A DNA stretch of 64,000 nucleotides from positions 27,431 to 91,430 of the forward strand of contig NZ_DFUE01000039.1 of assembly GCF_002379585.1 (NCBI RefSeq), in the 5' to 3' direction. Of the stretch, positions 43,863 through 52,594 are shown piece by piece. The position numbers and the translations under genes are program-made. This stretch comes from Pseudomonas sp. UBA4194. Its GTDB lineage: Bacteria > Pseudomonadota > Gammaproteobacteria > Pseudomonadales > Pseudomonadaceae. The number at the start of each line of letters is the position of its first letter. Within the stretch, counting starts at the first letter, position 1. Under the pieces are notes generated by a model. It was given only the letters and a program-made list of their open reading frames with translations. It had not been told where the DNA came from and did no database searches.

Positions 43863-43885
43863 AAAACCGGCGCCAATGGCGCCGG
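43863..43885 (-). terminator. Terminator of fumC2
   Basis: On the minus strand the palindrome CCGGCGCCATTGGCGCCGG is followed by TTTTCC, just past the fumC stop. It is GC-rich with a small loop, so likely an intrinsic terminator. Confidence 0.75.
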
Positions 43886-43891
43886 GAGCCC

Positions 43892-45268
43892 TTACAACAT
43901 ATCTTCAGGCTTGACCCACTGGTCGAACTGCTCGTCCGACAGGTGCCCCAGGGCCAGCGCCGCCTCACGCAAGGTCGAGCCCTCCGTGTACGCCTTCTTG
44001 GCGATTTCGGCAGCCTTGTCATAGCCAATGTGCGGGTTGAGCGCGGTCACCAGCATCAAACCACGTTCCAGGTGTTCTGCCATCTGCCTCGCGTCCGGAA
44101 CCAGGCCAGCCACGCAATGCTCCTGGAAATTGCGGCAGCCGTCGGCCAGTAGTTTGATCGACTGCAGCAGGTTGTGGATGATCACCGGCTTGTACACATT
44201 GAGCTGCAGATGCCCCTGGCTGGCGGCAATGCCGATCACCACGTCATTGCCCATCACCTGACAAGCCAGCATGGAGAGCGCTTCGCACTGGGTCGGGTTG
44301 ACCTTGCCGGGCATGATCGAACTGCCGGGTTCGTTGGCCGGCAGCTTGATTTCCGCCAGGCCTGCCCGCGGGCCGGAGCCCAACAGGCGAAAATCGTTGG
44401 CCAGCTTCATCAACGCCACCGCCAGGGTTTTCAGCGCCCCGGACAGCGTCGTCAGAGGCTCATGCCCGGCCAGGGCGGCGAACTTGTTGGGCGCAGTCAC
44501 GAATGGCAGCCCGGACAAGGCTGCCAATTCCGCTGCGATCGCTTCGCTGAAGCCCTTCGGTGCATTGAGTCCGGTGCCTACGGCAGTACCGCCCTGGGCC
44601 AGTTCGCACACGGCAGGAAGGGCTGCGCGGATGGCTTTCTCTGCATAGTCCAACTGCGCAACGTAGGCGGACAGTTCCTGACCGAAAGTGATCGGCGTGG
44701 CATCCATCATGTGGGTGCGTCCGGTCTTGACCAGATGCATATGGCGTGCAGACAGATCAGCCAGGCCTTCGGACAGCTCGGCAATGCCCGGCAGCAGGTC
44801 ACCTTGAACGGCCTGGGCGGCAGCGATGTGCATGGCCGTGGGGAAGCAGTCGTTGGAGCTCTGGGAGCGATTGACGTGGTCGTTGGGGTGGACCGGGGCC
44901 TTGCCGCCGCGGCCATTGCCCGCCAGCTCGTTGGCGCGCCCGGCAATCACTTCGTTGACGTTCATGTTGCTCTGGGTGCCGCTGCCTGTTTGCCACACCA
45001 CCAGCGGGAATTGACTGTCCAGCTCGCCGCTCAGCACCTCATTGGCAGCCTGTTCGATCAGGCGAGCGATATCGGCGGGCAGGTCGCCGTTGCGATCATT
45101 GACACGCGCTGCGGCCTTCTTGATCAGCGCCAGGGCATGGGAGACCGGCAGTGGCATACGCTCGCTGCCAATCGCGAAATTGACCAGCGAGCGCTGCGTC
45201 TGGGCGCCCCAATAGGCGTCTTCAGGAACTTCGACCTGTCCGAGGCTGTCTGTTTCGATACGGCTCAT
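43892..45268 (-). CDS. fumC: Class II fumarate hydratase FumC (second fumC paralogue type)
   Basis: A 458-residue cytosolic, iron-free fumarase that hydrates fumarate to malate. The class II signature GSSIMPGKVNPTQCE and the earlier SQSSNDCFPTAMHIA and TGRTHMMDATP segments are present. The N terminus MSRIETDSLGQVEVPEDAYW matches the PA0854 type (fumC2) of P. aeruginosa, not the Mn-SOD-linked fumC1, and no sodA gene is near. Start 45268 is used because AAGGAG then has normal spacing (ten bases); an ATG three codons earlier sits too close to it. Confidence 0.96.
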   Translation of the reverse strand: MSRIETDSLGQVEVPEDAYWGAQTQRSLVNFAIGSERMPLPVSHALALIKKAAARVNDRNGDLPADIARLIEQAANEVLSGELDSQFPLVVWQTGSGTQSNMNVNEVIAGRANELAGNGRGGKAPVHPNDHVNRSQSSNDCFPTAMHIAAAQAVQGDLLPGIAELSEGLADLSARHMHLVKTGRTHMMDATPITFGQELSAYVAQLDYAEKAIRAALPAVCELAQGGTAVGTGLNAPKGFSEAIAAELAALSGLPFVTAPNKFAALAGHEPLTTLSGALKTLAVALMKLANDFRLLGSGPRAGLAEIKLPANEPGSSIMPGKVNPTQCEALSMLACQVMGNDVVIGIAASQGHLQLNVYKPVIIHNLLQSIKLLADGCRNFQEHCVAGLVPDARQMAEHLERGLMLVTALNPHIGYDKAAEIAKKAYTEGSTLREAALALGHLSDEQFDQWVKPEDML

Positions 45269-45492
45269 GCTGTTCATACTCCTTGTTCGGGCTCGTGTCG
45301 CGCACTGGCGCGGTTACAGGCTTGCCTTAGACGCGGTGCTACCGCGGCCTTCGCTATTTAGGTAGCGTCCCTGGCTTCAGGTTCAATGAAACTGCATGTG
45401 CCGTTCGTAGCTCGGGGTTGAGTCACGCGCGCCCAAGAGCGCAGAATGATCGATTCTGGGGTTTTACCTCGCCTGCTAGATAAGGAAACTCG

Positions 45493-46023
45493 ATGACTCG
45501 TTTTCGTGCCATCTGCACCGCGGCTGTTCTCGTCTGTGCCAGTGGCCAGGTGCTCGCCGATACCGCTAGCCACAATGCCAGCGCCGAAGCCTTCCTGATG
45601 ATGGCCCACGCTGACAAGCTGGGTACCCCGGTGTACATGCAAGTGCAGCAGATGTTTGCTCAGCGCTTCGAACAAACCAAGGCGCCAGCGACCAAGCAAG
45701 CTACCCTCGAAACCTACCAGGCCAAGGCCAACGCCGCCCTGGACCAGGCCATTGGCTGGCCGAAGCTCAAGCCGGACATGGTCAAGCTGTACACCACCAA
45801 CTTCTCCGAGCAGGAGCTCAAGGACCTGGTCAAGTTCTACCAGTCGCCGCTGGGCAAGAAAGTCCTCGAGAAGATGCCGGCCGTGACCCAGCAGTCCGCC
45901 CAGCTGACCCAGCAGAAGCTGGAAAGCGCGGTGCCGGTGGTCAACAAGTTGCTGGCTGACATGACCAAGGAACTCGACCCGCAAGGTGCCGCCAAGGCTG
46001 GCGCCGCGCCGGCCAAGCCGTAA
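45493..46023 (+). CDS. DUF2059 domain-containing periplasmic protein
   Basis: A 176-residue protein with a Sec signal peptide (1-22, AAVLVCASGQVLADT) and a helical mature part of the DUF2059 type: TNFSEQELKDLVKFYQSPLGKKVLEKMP. DUF2059 proteins are periplasmic and of unknown function. It starts the fumC2-divergent run; 14 bases separate it from bolA, so they are cotranscribed. Confidence 0.88.
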   Translation: MTRFRAICTAAVLVCASGQVLADTASHNASAEAFLMMAHADKLGTPVYMQVQQMFAQRFEQTKAPATKQATLETYQAKANAALDQAIGWPKLKPDMVKLYTTNFSEQELKDLVKFYQSPLGKKVLEKMPAVTQQSAQLTQQKLESAVPVVNKLLADMTKELDPQGAAKAGAAPAKP

Positions 46024-46037
46024 CGGAGCCGCCGTCG

Positions 46038-46334
46038 ATGTCCATGCAGCAACGTATCCAATCGACCCTCGGGCTGTTGCAACCGCAACACCTCGAGGTG
46101 CTGGACGAAAGTCACATGCACAGCCGGGGTACGCAAACCCACTACAAGGCTGTAGTGGTGAGTGATCGCTTCGTTGGCCTCAACAGCGTCAAGCGCCACC
46201 AGTTGGTGTACGGCACGCTGAGCGAGCTGATGGGTGAGTTTCATGCCCTGGCGCTGCACACCTATACGCCCGAGGAATGGGCCAAGGTCGATGCGGCCCC
46301 CGCGTCGCCGACGTGTGCCGGCGGTGGGCACTGA
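46038..46334 (+). CDS. bolA: BolA family protein
   Basis: A 98-residue BolA/YrbA-fold protein: EVLDESHMHSRGTQTHYKAVVVSDRF and the VYGTLSELMGEFHALALHTYTPEEW C-terminal segment with the conserved RHQLVY-type (KRHQLVY) motif and histidine (His in LHTYT). BolA proteins bind monothiol glutaredoxins and Fe-S clusters and can act as transcription regulators affecting morphology. It directly follows the DUF2059 gene and ends at a strong terminator. Confidence 0.95.
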   Translation: MSMQQRIQSTLGLLQPQHLEVLDESHMHSRGTQTHYKAVVVSDRFVGLNSVKRHQLVYGTLSELMGEFHALALHTYTPEEWAKVDAAPASPTCAGGGH

Positions 46335-46358
46335 TCCACGGATTTTGCTAGAATCCGC

Positions 46359-46393
46359 AACCCGCCAGTGGCCAAGCCGCTGGCGGGTTTTTT
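46359..46393 (+). terminator. Terminator of the DUF2059-bolA unit
   Basis: CCCGCCAG ... CTGGCGGG with an inner GGC/GCC pair and a TTTTTT tail, about 25 bases past the bolA stop. An extended -10-like TGCTAGAAT (46346-46354) lies directly before the stem, so a transcript starting there would begin in or just before this hairpin. Confidence 0.92.
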
Positions 46394-46510
46394 GTGCCTG
46401 ACCCTAGGTAAGTCTTGCAACCGCGAAGAATCTCGCAAGACCACCCAACACCCTATTGAACACATCCGGTCCGGCCCTTACGAGGCTGACCACCTGGAGA
46501 TCTACCACCC

Positions 46511-47449
46511 ATGACACAAGCCATCGTCGTGGCGGCACTGTACAAGTTCGTCACCCTGGAAAACTATGTGGAGATGCGTGAGCCGTTGTTGCAGGCCATG
46601 CTCGACAACGATATCAAAGGCACCCTGCTGATCGCCCAAGAGGGCATCAACGGCACGGTCTCGGGCAGCCGCGAAGGCATCGACGGCCTGCTGGCGTGGC
46701 TCAAGCTCGATCCGCGCATGGACGATATCGATCACAAGGAATCCTACTGCGACGAGCAGCCGTTCTACCGCACCAAGGTCAAGCTCAAGAAAGAGATCGT
46801 CACTCTAGGGGTGCCTGGGGTGGACCCCAATCGCAAGGTCGGCACCTATGTCGAGCCGCAGGACTGGAACGCACTGATCAGCGATCCCGAAGTACTGCTG
46901 ATCGACACACGTAACGACTACGAGGTATCGATCGGCACCTTTCAGGGCGCCATCGATCCCAAGACCACCTCGTTTCGCGAGTTTCCCGAGTACATCAAGG
47001 CCAACTTCGACCCGGCGGTGCACAAGAAGGTCGCCATGTTCTGCACCGGCGGCATTCGCTGCGAAAAAGCCTCCAGCTACATGCTCGGCGAAGGTTTCGA
47101 CGAGGTGTATCACCTCAAGGGCGGCATTCTCAAGTATCTGGAAGAGGTGCCCCAGCAGGACAGCAAGTGGGAAGGCGACTGCTTCGTCTTCGACAACCGT
47201 GTCACAGTGCGTCACGATCTCACCGAAGGTGACTATGATCAATGTCATGCCTGCCGCACGCCAATCAGCGTGCAGGACCGGGAGTCGGAGCACTACGTGG
47301 CAGGCATCAGTTGCCCTCATTGCTGGAACAGCTTGAGCGAGAAAACGCGTAAGAGCGCCATCGATCGGCAGAAGCAGATCGAACTGGCCCGCGCGCGCAA
47401 CCTGCCACACCCTATTGGCCACAACTACCGCAAAGCCGCCCAGGATTGA
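46511..47449 (+). CDS. trhO: Oxygen-dependent tRNA uridine(34) hydroxylase TrhO
   Basis: A 312-residue protein of the YceA/TrhO family that forms 5-hydroxyuridine at tRNA position 34 using O2. The N-terminal acylphosphatase-like part (IAQEGINGTVSGSREGID) is followed by a rhodanese domain with catalytic Cys178 in FCTGGIRCEKASSYM, and a C-terminal zinc-ribbon-like region (CHACRTPIS...CPHCW). Together these are the full TrhO layout. It lies downstream of bolA's terminator and just before the DsbA-family gene. Confidence 0.95.
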   Translation: MTQAIVVAALYKFVTLENYVEMREPLLQAMLDNDIKGTLLIAQEGINGTVSGSREGIDGLLAWLKLDPRMDDIDHKESYCDEQPFYRTKVKLKKEIVTLGVPGVDPNRKVGTYVEPQDWNALISDPEVLLIDTRNDYEVSIGTFQGAIDPKTTSFREFPEYIKANFDPAVHKKVAMFCTGGIRCEKASSYMLGEGFDEVYHLKGGILKYLEEVPQQDSKWEGDCFVFDNRVTVRHDLTEGDYDQCHACRTPISVQDRESEHYVAGISCPHCWNSLSEKTRKSAIDRQKQIELARARNLPHPIGHNYRKAAQD

Positions 47450-47453
47450 AAGC

Positions 47454-48092
47454 ATGTCGCGCAACCGCCTGATCTACGTGATGGACCCGATGTGCTCCTG
47501 GTGCTGGGGCTTCGCTCCAGTGGCCGAGGCCTTGATCCAGCAGGCGGAGGCCGCCGGGGTGAAAACCCACGTCGTGGTTGGCGGTCTGCGCACCGGCAGC
47601 GGCGCTGCCCTGGACCCTGATACCCGCGCCTACATCGTCAAGCACTGGCAGGCGGTGTACGAGGCCACCGAGCAGCCGTTCAAGTTCGAAGGTGCGCTGC
47701 CCGACGGCTTCGTCTACGACACCGAGCCTGCCTGCCGCGCGGTGGTGGTGGCGCGGGAGCTGGCTGCCGATCTGGCCTGGCCGCTGGCCAAGCTGATCGA
47801 GCATGCGTTCTATGCTCAGGGTGTGGACGTGACCCAGGCCGCTGAGCTGGTGCGACTTGCCGAAGTGGCCGGTATCCCGCGCATCGAGTTTGCCGAAGCG
47901 TACGACCGCGAAGCTGCGCTCCAGAGCACTCAGGTGGATTTTTCCTGGGCGCGTGACCTGGGCATCTCCGGTTTTCCGACGCTGCTTGCCGAGCGTAACG
48001 GGCAGCTGGCCTTGCTGACCAATGGCTATCAGCCGTTGACCGCATTGGCACCGCTGCTGGGGCGTTGGCTCGAGCGCGCCGCCCATGCTTGA
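47454..48092 (+). CDS. DsbA-family protein (FrnE-like) with CSWC active site
   Basis: A 212-residue protein with a thioredoxin-fold active site M-C-S-W-C-W (Cys14, Cys17) at the very N terminus and a cis-Pro region ISGFPTLL. No signal peptide, so cytosolic, as in the 2-hydroxychromene isomerase/FrnE branch of the DsbA family. A disulfide-handling or isomerase role is inferred. It starts four bases after the trhO stop and ends 8 bases into the next ABC gene, so trhO, dsbA-like and ABC form an operon. Confidence 0.9.
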   Translation: MSRNRLIYVMDPMCSWCWGFAPVAEALIQQAEAAGVKTHVVVGGLRTGSGAALDPDTRAYIVKHWQAVYEATEQPFKFEGALPDGFVYDTEPACRAVVVARELAADLAWPLAKLIEHAFYAQGVDVTQAAELVRLAEVAGIPRIEFAEAYDREAALQSTQVDFSWARDLGISGFPTLLAERNGQLALLTNGYQPLTALAPLLGRWLERAAHA

Positions 48093-49917
48093 GCCGTCGG
48101 CGCCCACCGATTCGAACGCTCAACCGTCTTCGCGCCAGGCCGACCGGCTGAGTTGGGCTGAAATCCGTCGGCTGGCGCTGCGCCATCGCAAAGCGCTGTG
48201 GATCGCCAATGGCGTGGCAGTGCTGGCGACGCTGTGCAGTGTGCCCATCCCCTTGCTGCTGCCGTTGCTGGTGGATGAAGTGCTGCTCGGCAATGGCGAT
48301 GCGGCCCTGAAATGGATGGGGCACGTGCTGCCGTCGGCCTGGCAGGTGCCGGCCGGCTTCATAGGCGTGATGCTGGTGCTGACCTTGGCCTTGCGCTGCG
48401 GGGCTCTGCTGTTCAACGTGGTGCAGGCGCGGCTTTTTGCCAGCCTGGCCAAAGATATCGTCTACCGCCTGCGGGTTCGCCTGATCGAGCGGCTCAAGCG
48501 TATTTCCCTGAGCGAATACGAGAGCCTGGGCAGTGGCACCGTGACCACCCACCTGGTAACGGATCTGGACACCCTGGACAAGTTCATCGGCGACACCCTG
48601 AGCCGCTTTCTGGTGGCCATGCTGACCCTGGCCGGTACAGCCGGAATCCTCTTGTGGATGCACTGGAAGCTGGCCTTGTTGATTCTGCTGTTCAATCCGC
48701 TGGTGGTCTACGCCACGGTCAAGCTGGGCAAGCGCGTCAAACATCTGAAGAAACTGGAGAACGACAGCACCGCGCGGTTCACCCAGGCGCTGAGCGAGAC
48801 GCTGGATTCGATCCAGGAAATCCGCGCGAGCAATCGCCAGGGGTACTTTCTTGGCCGGCTGGGCCTGCGTGCGCAAGAGGTGCGCGACTTTGCAGTGGCC
48901 TCCATGTGGAAAAGCGACGCCTCCGGGCGGGCCAGCGCCGTATTGTTTCAGTTCGGTATCGACATCTTCCGCGCCGCGGCCATGCTCACCGTGTTGTTCT
49001 CGGACCTCAGCATCGGCCAGATGCTCGCGGTGTTCAGCTACCTGTGGTTCATGATCGCCCCGGTGGAGCAGCTGTTGAACCTGCAGTACGCCTTCTATGC
49101 GGCAGGCGGCGCCCTGGGCCGCATCAACGAACTGCTGGCGCGAGCCGACGAGCCCGAGTACCCAGGGGGCAGCGACCCCTTCCAGGGTCGCAGCACCGTT
49201 GGCATCGAGGTACGTGGCCTGAGCTTTGCCTACGCCGAAGACAGCGTGCTGGATCGTCTGGACCTGAGCATCGCCCCAGGGGAAAAGGTGGCGATCGTCG
49301 GCGCCAGCGGTGGCGGCAAGAGCACGTTGGTGCAGCTGTTGCTGGGCCTGTACACCCCTCAGTGCGGAGAGATTCGCTTTGGTGGCGCCACCCAGCAGGC
49401 AATTGGCCTGGAAACCCTGCGCGACAATGTGGCGGTGGTGCTCCAGCACCCGTCGCTGTTCAACGACAGCATTCGCGCCAACCTGACCATGGGCCGCGAC
49501 AGCACCGACCACGCCTGCTGGAACGCATTGGCGATCGCCCAGCTCGACAGCACCGTGCGGGCGCTTCCCCAAGGCCTGGACAGTATCGTCGGACGTTCAG
49601 GCGTCAGGCTGTCGGGTGGCCAGCGACAACGCCTGGCCATCGCGCGAATGGTGCTGGCCGAGCCCAAAGTGGTGATCCTCGATGAGGCGACTTCCGCTCT
49701 GGATGCGGCCACCGAATACAATCTGCACCAGGCGCTGGGGCAGTTTCTGCAGGGGCGCACGACCTTGATCATCGCCCACCGTCTTTCGGCGGTGAAGCAG
49801 GCTGACCGGGTGCTGGTGTTCGACGGCGGGCGGATCGCCGAAGATGGCGACCATCAGCAGTTGATCGCCGAGGGAGGCCTGTACGCCAGGCTTTACGGCT
49901 ACCTGCAGCAAGTTTGA
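48085..49917 (+). CDS. ABC exporter (fused membrane and ATPase domains)
   Basis: A 610-residue half-transporter: six-TM exporter domain (about 40-330), then ATPase with Walker A GASGGGKST, signature RLSGGQRQRLAIARM, Walker B VVILDEATSALD and switch His IIAHRLSAV. Distinct from the other exporter in this window (39871-41631). Substrate unknown. Its start overlaps the DsbA-family stop by eight bases. It lies upstream of rbdA, as PA0860 does in P. aeruginosa (from memory). Confidence 0.92.
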   Translation: MLEPSAPTDSNAQPSSRQADRLSWAEIRRLALRHRKALWIANGVAVLATLCSVPIPLLLPLLVDEVLLGNGDAALKWMGHVLPSAWQVPAGFIGVMLVLTLALRCGALLFNVVQARLFASLAKDIVYRLRVRLIERLKRISLSEYESLGSGTVTTHLVTDLDTLDKFIGDTLSRFLVAMLTLAGTAGILLWMHWKLALLILLFNPLVVYATVKLGKRVKHLKKLENDSTARFTQALSETLDSIQEIRASNRQGYFLGRLGLRAQEVRDFAVASMWKSDASGRASAVLFQFGIDIFRAAAMLTVLFSDLSIGQMLAVFSYLWFMIAPVEQLLNLQYAFYAAGGALGRINELLARADEPEYPGGSDPFQGRSTVGIEVRGLSFAYAEDSVLDRLDLSIAPGEKVAIVGASGGGKSTLVQLLLGLYTPQCGEIRFGGATQQAIGLETLRDNVAVVLQHPSLFNDSIRANLTMGRDSTDHACWNALAIAQLDSTVRALPQGLDSIVGRSGVRLSGGQRQRLAIARMVLAEPKVVILDEATSALDAATEYNLHQALGQFLQGRTTLIIAHRLSAVKQADRVLVFDGGRIAEDGDHQQLIAEGGLYARLYGYLQQV

Positions 49918-50085
49918 TCTCGCTTCTCTATCAGAGAACGCTGTTCGATTGCAGGCAGGCCGTGTACAAACTGTTTCAAGTCGGTAAAAACTATCTCAAT
50001 CTTTTCAAAAACTAGCCTAGTCTGTGCCAGTGGGGATTGAAGTTTTTACTCGGATGTTGCCTGGACTGCTGAAGCAAGGGACCTC

Positions 50086-52548
50086 ATGAAGCAAGCACAG
50101 ACGCTCGATACACCGAGATTATTGGGGATTGTCTGGCCATTCATCGCCGTCGTCGGGCTGATGGCGCTGTTGGGTTGCTTCAGTCTGTACGCGTTGTCTG
50201 CGGTGCGCAGCTATGTGGCGGGCGAAAGCTTCTGGTCCAAAGGCCAGAAGGACGCGATCTACTACCTCAATCTCTACGCCGACAGCCGCGATGAGCAGGT
50301 TTTCCAGAAATACCTGCGCGCGATCGCCGTGCCCCAAGGTGGCCATGAGCTGCGCCTGGCGCTGGATCGGCCCGAACCCGACATCGAAGCAGCGCGCGCG
50401 GGCATACTCAAAGGCAACAACCACCCGGATGACGTCAAGAACATCATCTGGTTGTATCGCCACTTCAGCGAAGTCAGTTTCATGGCCCGGGCCATCGATC
50501 GGTGGAAGATCGGTGATGCCTACCTGATGCAGCTGGATGCCGTCGCCCAGCAGATGCATGCCGCGCAACAGGCTGGCAGCGCCACCGACGCCGACATGGC
50601 GCGCTGGAAGGCGCAGATCATGAGCATCAACGATGAAGTCACGCCAGCGGCCATGGCCTTCAGCGTGGCATTGGGCGAAGGATCGCGCACGGTCCAATAC
50701 CTGCTGGTGATCAGCAACTTGCTGGTGGCTGCGCTGCTGATTGCCCTGGCGCTGTGGCGTACGCGCAAGCTGCTCAATCAGCGGCATGCCTTTGCCTACG
50801 CGCTGCAGTTGGAAAAAGACCGTGCCCAAGTCACGCTGGCTTCGATTGGCGATGGGGTCATCACCACCGATGTCGATGGTGCGATCCTGTACATGAACCC
50901 CGCCGCCGAGCAGCTGACGCACTGGAATGCCGAGCAGGCCATGGGCTTGCCGCTGGCGGCGCTGTTCAATCTGCTGGACGAGAATGCCGAAAAAGACAGC
51001 TTCACGCTGATCGAGCACATCGTCAGCGGCGATCTGCGCGGGGGCAGCGAACACGCCAAGCTGATCCAGCGTCTGGACGGCAGCACGGTGTCGGTGACGC
51101 TGGTGGGCGCGCCGATCCAGACCGAGGATCGCATCAGTGGCACCGTGCTGGTGCTGCATGACATGACTCAGGAGCGGCAATACATTGCCAATCTGTCCTG
51201 GCAGGCCACTCACGATGCGCTGACAGGCCTGGCCAATCGGCGCGAATTCGAGTTCCGCCTGGAGCAGGCGCTGTCGTCGCTGATGCGTTCACAGACGCAG
51301 CATTCGCTGATGTTCCTGGACCTGGACCAGTTCAAGCTGGTCAACGATACCTGCGGCCATGCCGCCGGCGATGAACTGCTGCGCCACATCTGCGCGCTGC
51401 TGCAGTCGGGCCTGCGCGAAGGCGACACGCTGGCGCGTCTGGGGGGGGACGAATTCGGCATCCTGCTGGAGAACTGCCCGCCGGACATGGCCGAGAAGAT
51501 TGCCGAGAATCTGCGCCAGACCGTCCAGAATCTGCACTTCGTATGGAAGGGCAGGCCATTCGTCACCACGGTCAGCCTGGGGCTGGTGCACATCAACCAG
51601 ACACCAACCACCCTCGAAGCTTCGCTGCGGGCGGCAGACATGGCGTGCTACCTGGCCAAGGAAAAGGGCCGTAACAGGGTGCAGGTCTACCATGCCAATG
51701 ACAGTGAGTTGTCGCTGCGTGTGGGCGAGATGGCGTGGGTGCAGCGGCTGCACATGGCCCTGGAAGAGAACCGCTTCTGCCTGTACGCCCAGGAAATCGC
51801 GGCCCTGAGTGGGGTGGACGAACGCAAGGGCGGACATATCGAGGTATTGCTGCGGTTGAACGACGAGTCGGGGCGAATCATCATGCCCGAGGTCTTCATA
51901 CCGGCAGCCGAGCGCTACGGTTTGATGACCGCGCTGGATCGCTGGGTGGTGCACAATGTGTTCCAGGTGATCCGCCAGTGTATCGATCAGAATCAGCCCG
52001 GGCCGCTGGCAATGTGCGCCATCAACTTGTCGGGAATCAGTATCGGCGACGAGGAATTTCTGGAATACCTGCGCGAGCAATTCGAGCGTTATGCCATCCC
52101 GCCGGAATTAATTTGTTTCGAAATCACCGAGACCAGTGCCATCGCCAATCTCGGTAGTGCCATCCGCTTTATCAATGAATTGAAGAGCTTAGGCTGTCAC
52201 TTTTCGCTGGATGACTTCTGTGCGGGTATGTCTTCGTTCGCCTATCTGAAACATTTGCCCGTCGATTATTTGAAAATCGATGGCAGTTTCGTTAAAGATA
52301 TGTTGGACGACCCGATCAACAGGGCCATGGTCGAAGTGATCAACCATATTGGCCACGTCATGGGTAAACGCACCATTGCCGAGTTTGTCGAGACGCCACT
52401 GATAGAACAGGCTTTGCTGGAAATTGGCGTGGATTACGCGCAAGGATATTTGATCGAGCGGCCCCAAGTCTTTACCTGCGACAGTCTTCGACGTGAGCAG
52501 GGAAGGCTGAAGCCGCTTCGGTTCAGCGCGCCTAACACTTTTCGCTAA
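50086..52548 (+). CDS. rbdA: Membrane PAS-GGDEF-EAL c-di-GMP protein (RbdA-like)
   Basis: An 820-residue inner-membrane protein: TM1 (about 14-35), a periplasmic helical domain (about 40-200), TM2 (about 205-225), PAS (about 245-360), GGDEF domain with intact GGDEF (453-457) and an upstream inhibitory I-site REGD (444-447), and an EAL domain starting EVLLR (Glu586) with DDFCAGMSSF and KIDGSF intact. So it can, by motif, both bind c-di-GMP and hydrolyse it, and possibly make it. RbdA (PA0861) promotes biofilm dispersal and its GGDEF domain stimulates its phosphodiesterase. Synteny and architecture support orthology. The 168-base gap upstream is AT-rich and shows no clear promoter box. Confidence 0.93.
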   Translation: MKQAQTLDTPRLLGIVWPFIAVVGLMALLGCFSLYALSAVRSYVAGESFWSKGQKDAIYYLNLYADSRDEQVFQKYLRAIAVPQGGHELRLALDRPEPDIEAARAGILKGNNHPDDVKNIIWLYRHFSEVSFMARAIDRWKIGDAYLMQLDAVAQQMHAAQQAGSATDADMARWKAQIMSINDEVTPAAMAFSVALGEGSRTVQYLLVISNLLVAALLIALALWRTRKLLNQRHAFAYALQLEKDRAQVTLASIGDGVITTDVDGAILYMNPAAEQLTHWNAEQAMGLPLAALFNLLDENAEKDSFTLIEHIVSGDLRGGSEHAKLIQRLDGSTVSVTLVGAPIQTEDRISGTVLVLHDMTQERQYIANLSWQATHDALTGLANRREFEFRLEQALSSLMRSQTQHSLMFLDLDQFKLVNDTCGHAAGDELLRHICALLQSGLREGDTLARLGGDEFGILLENCPPDMAEKIAENLRQTVQNLHFVWKGRPFVTTVSLGLVHINQTPTTLEASLRAADMACYLAKEKGRNRVQVYHANDSELSLRVGEMAWVQRLHMALEENRFCLYAQEIAALSGVDERKGGHIEVLLRLNDESGRIIMPEVFIPAAERYGLMTALDRWVVHNVFQVIRQCIDQNQPGPLAMCAINLSGISIGDEEFLEYLREQFERYAIPPELICFEITETSAIANLGSAIRFINELKSLGCHFSLDDFCAGMSSFAYLKHLPVDYLKIDGSFVKDMLDDPINRAMVEVINHIGHVMGKRTIAEFVETPLIEQALLEIGVDYAQGYLIERPQVFTCDSLRREQGRLKPLRFSAPNTFR

Positions 52549-52594
52549 AGGCACTTTGCCACTGTTCTTCACTTAATTAAATGGAGGTTTGTCA

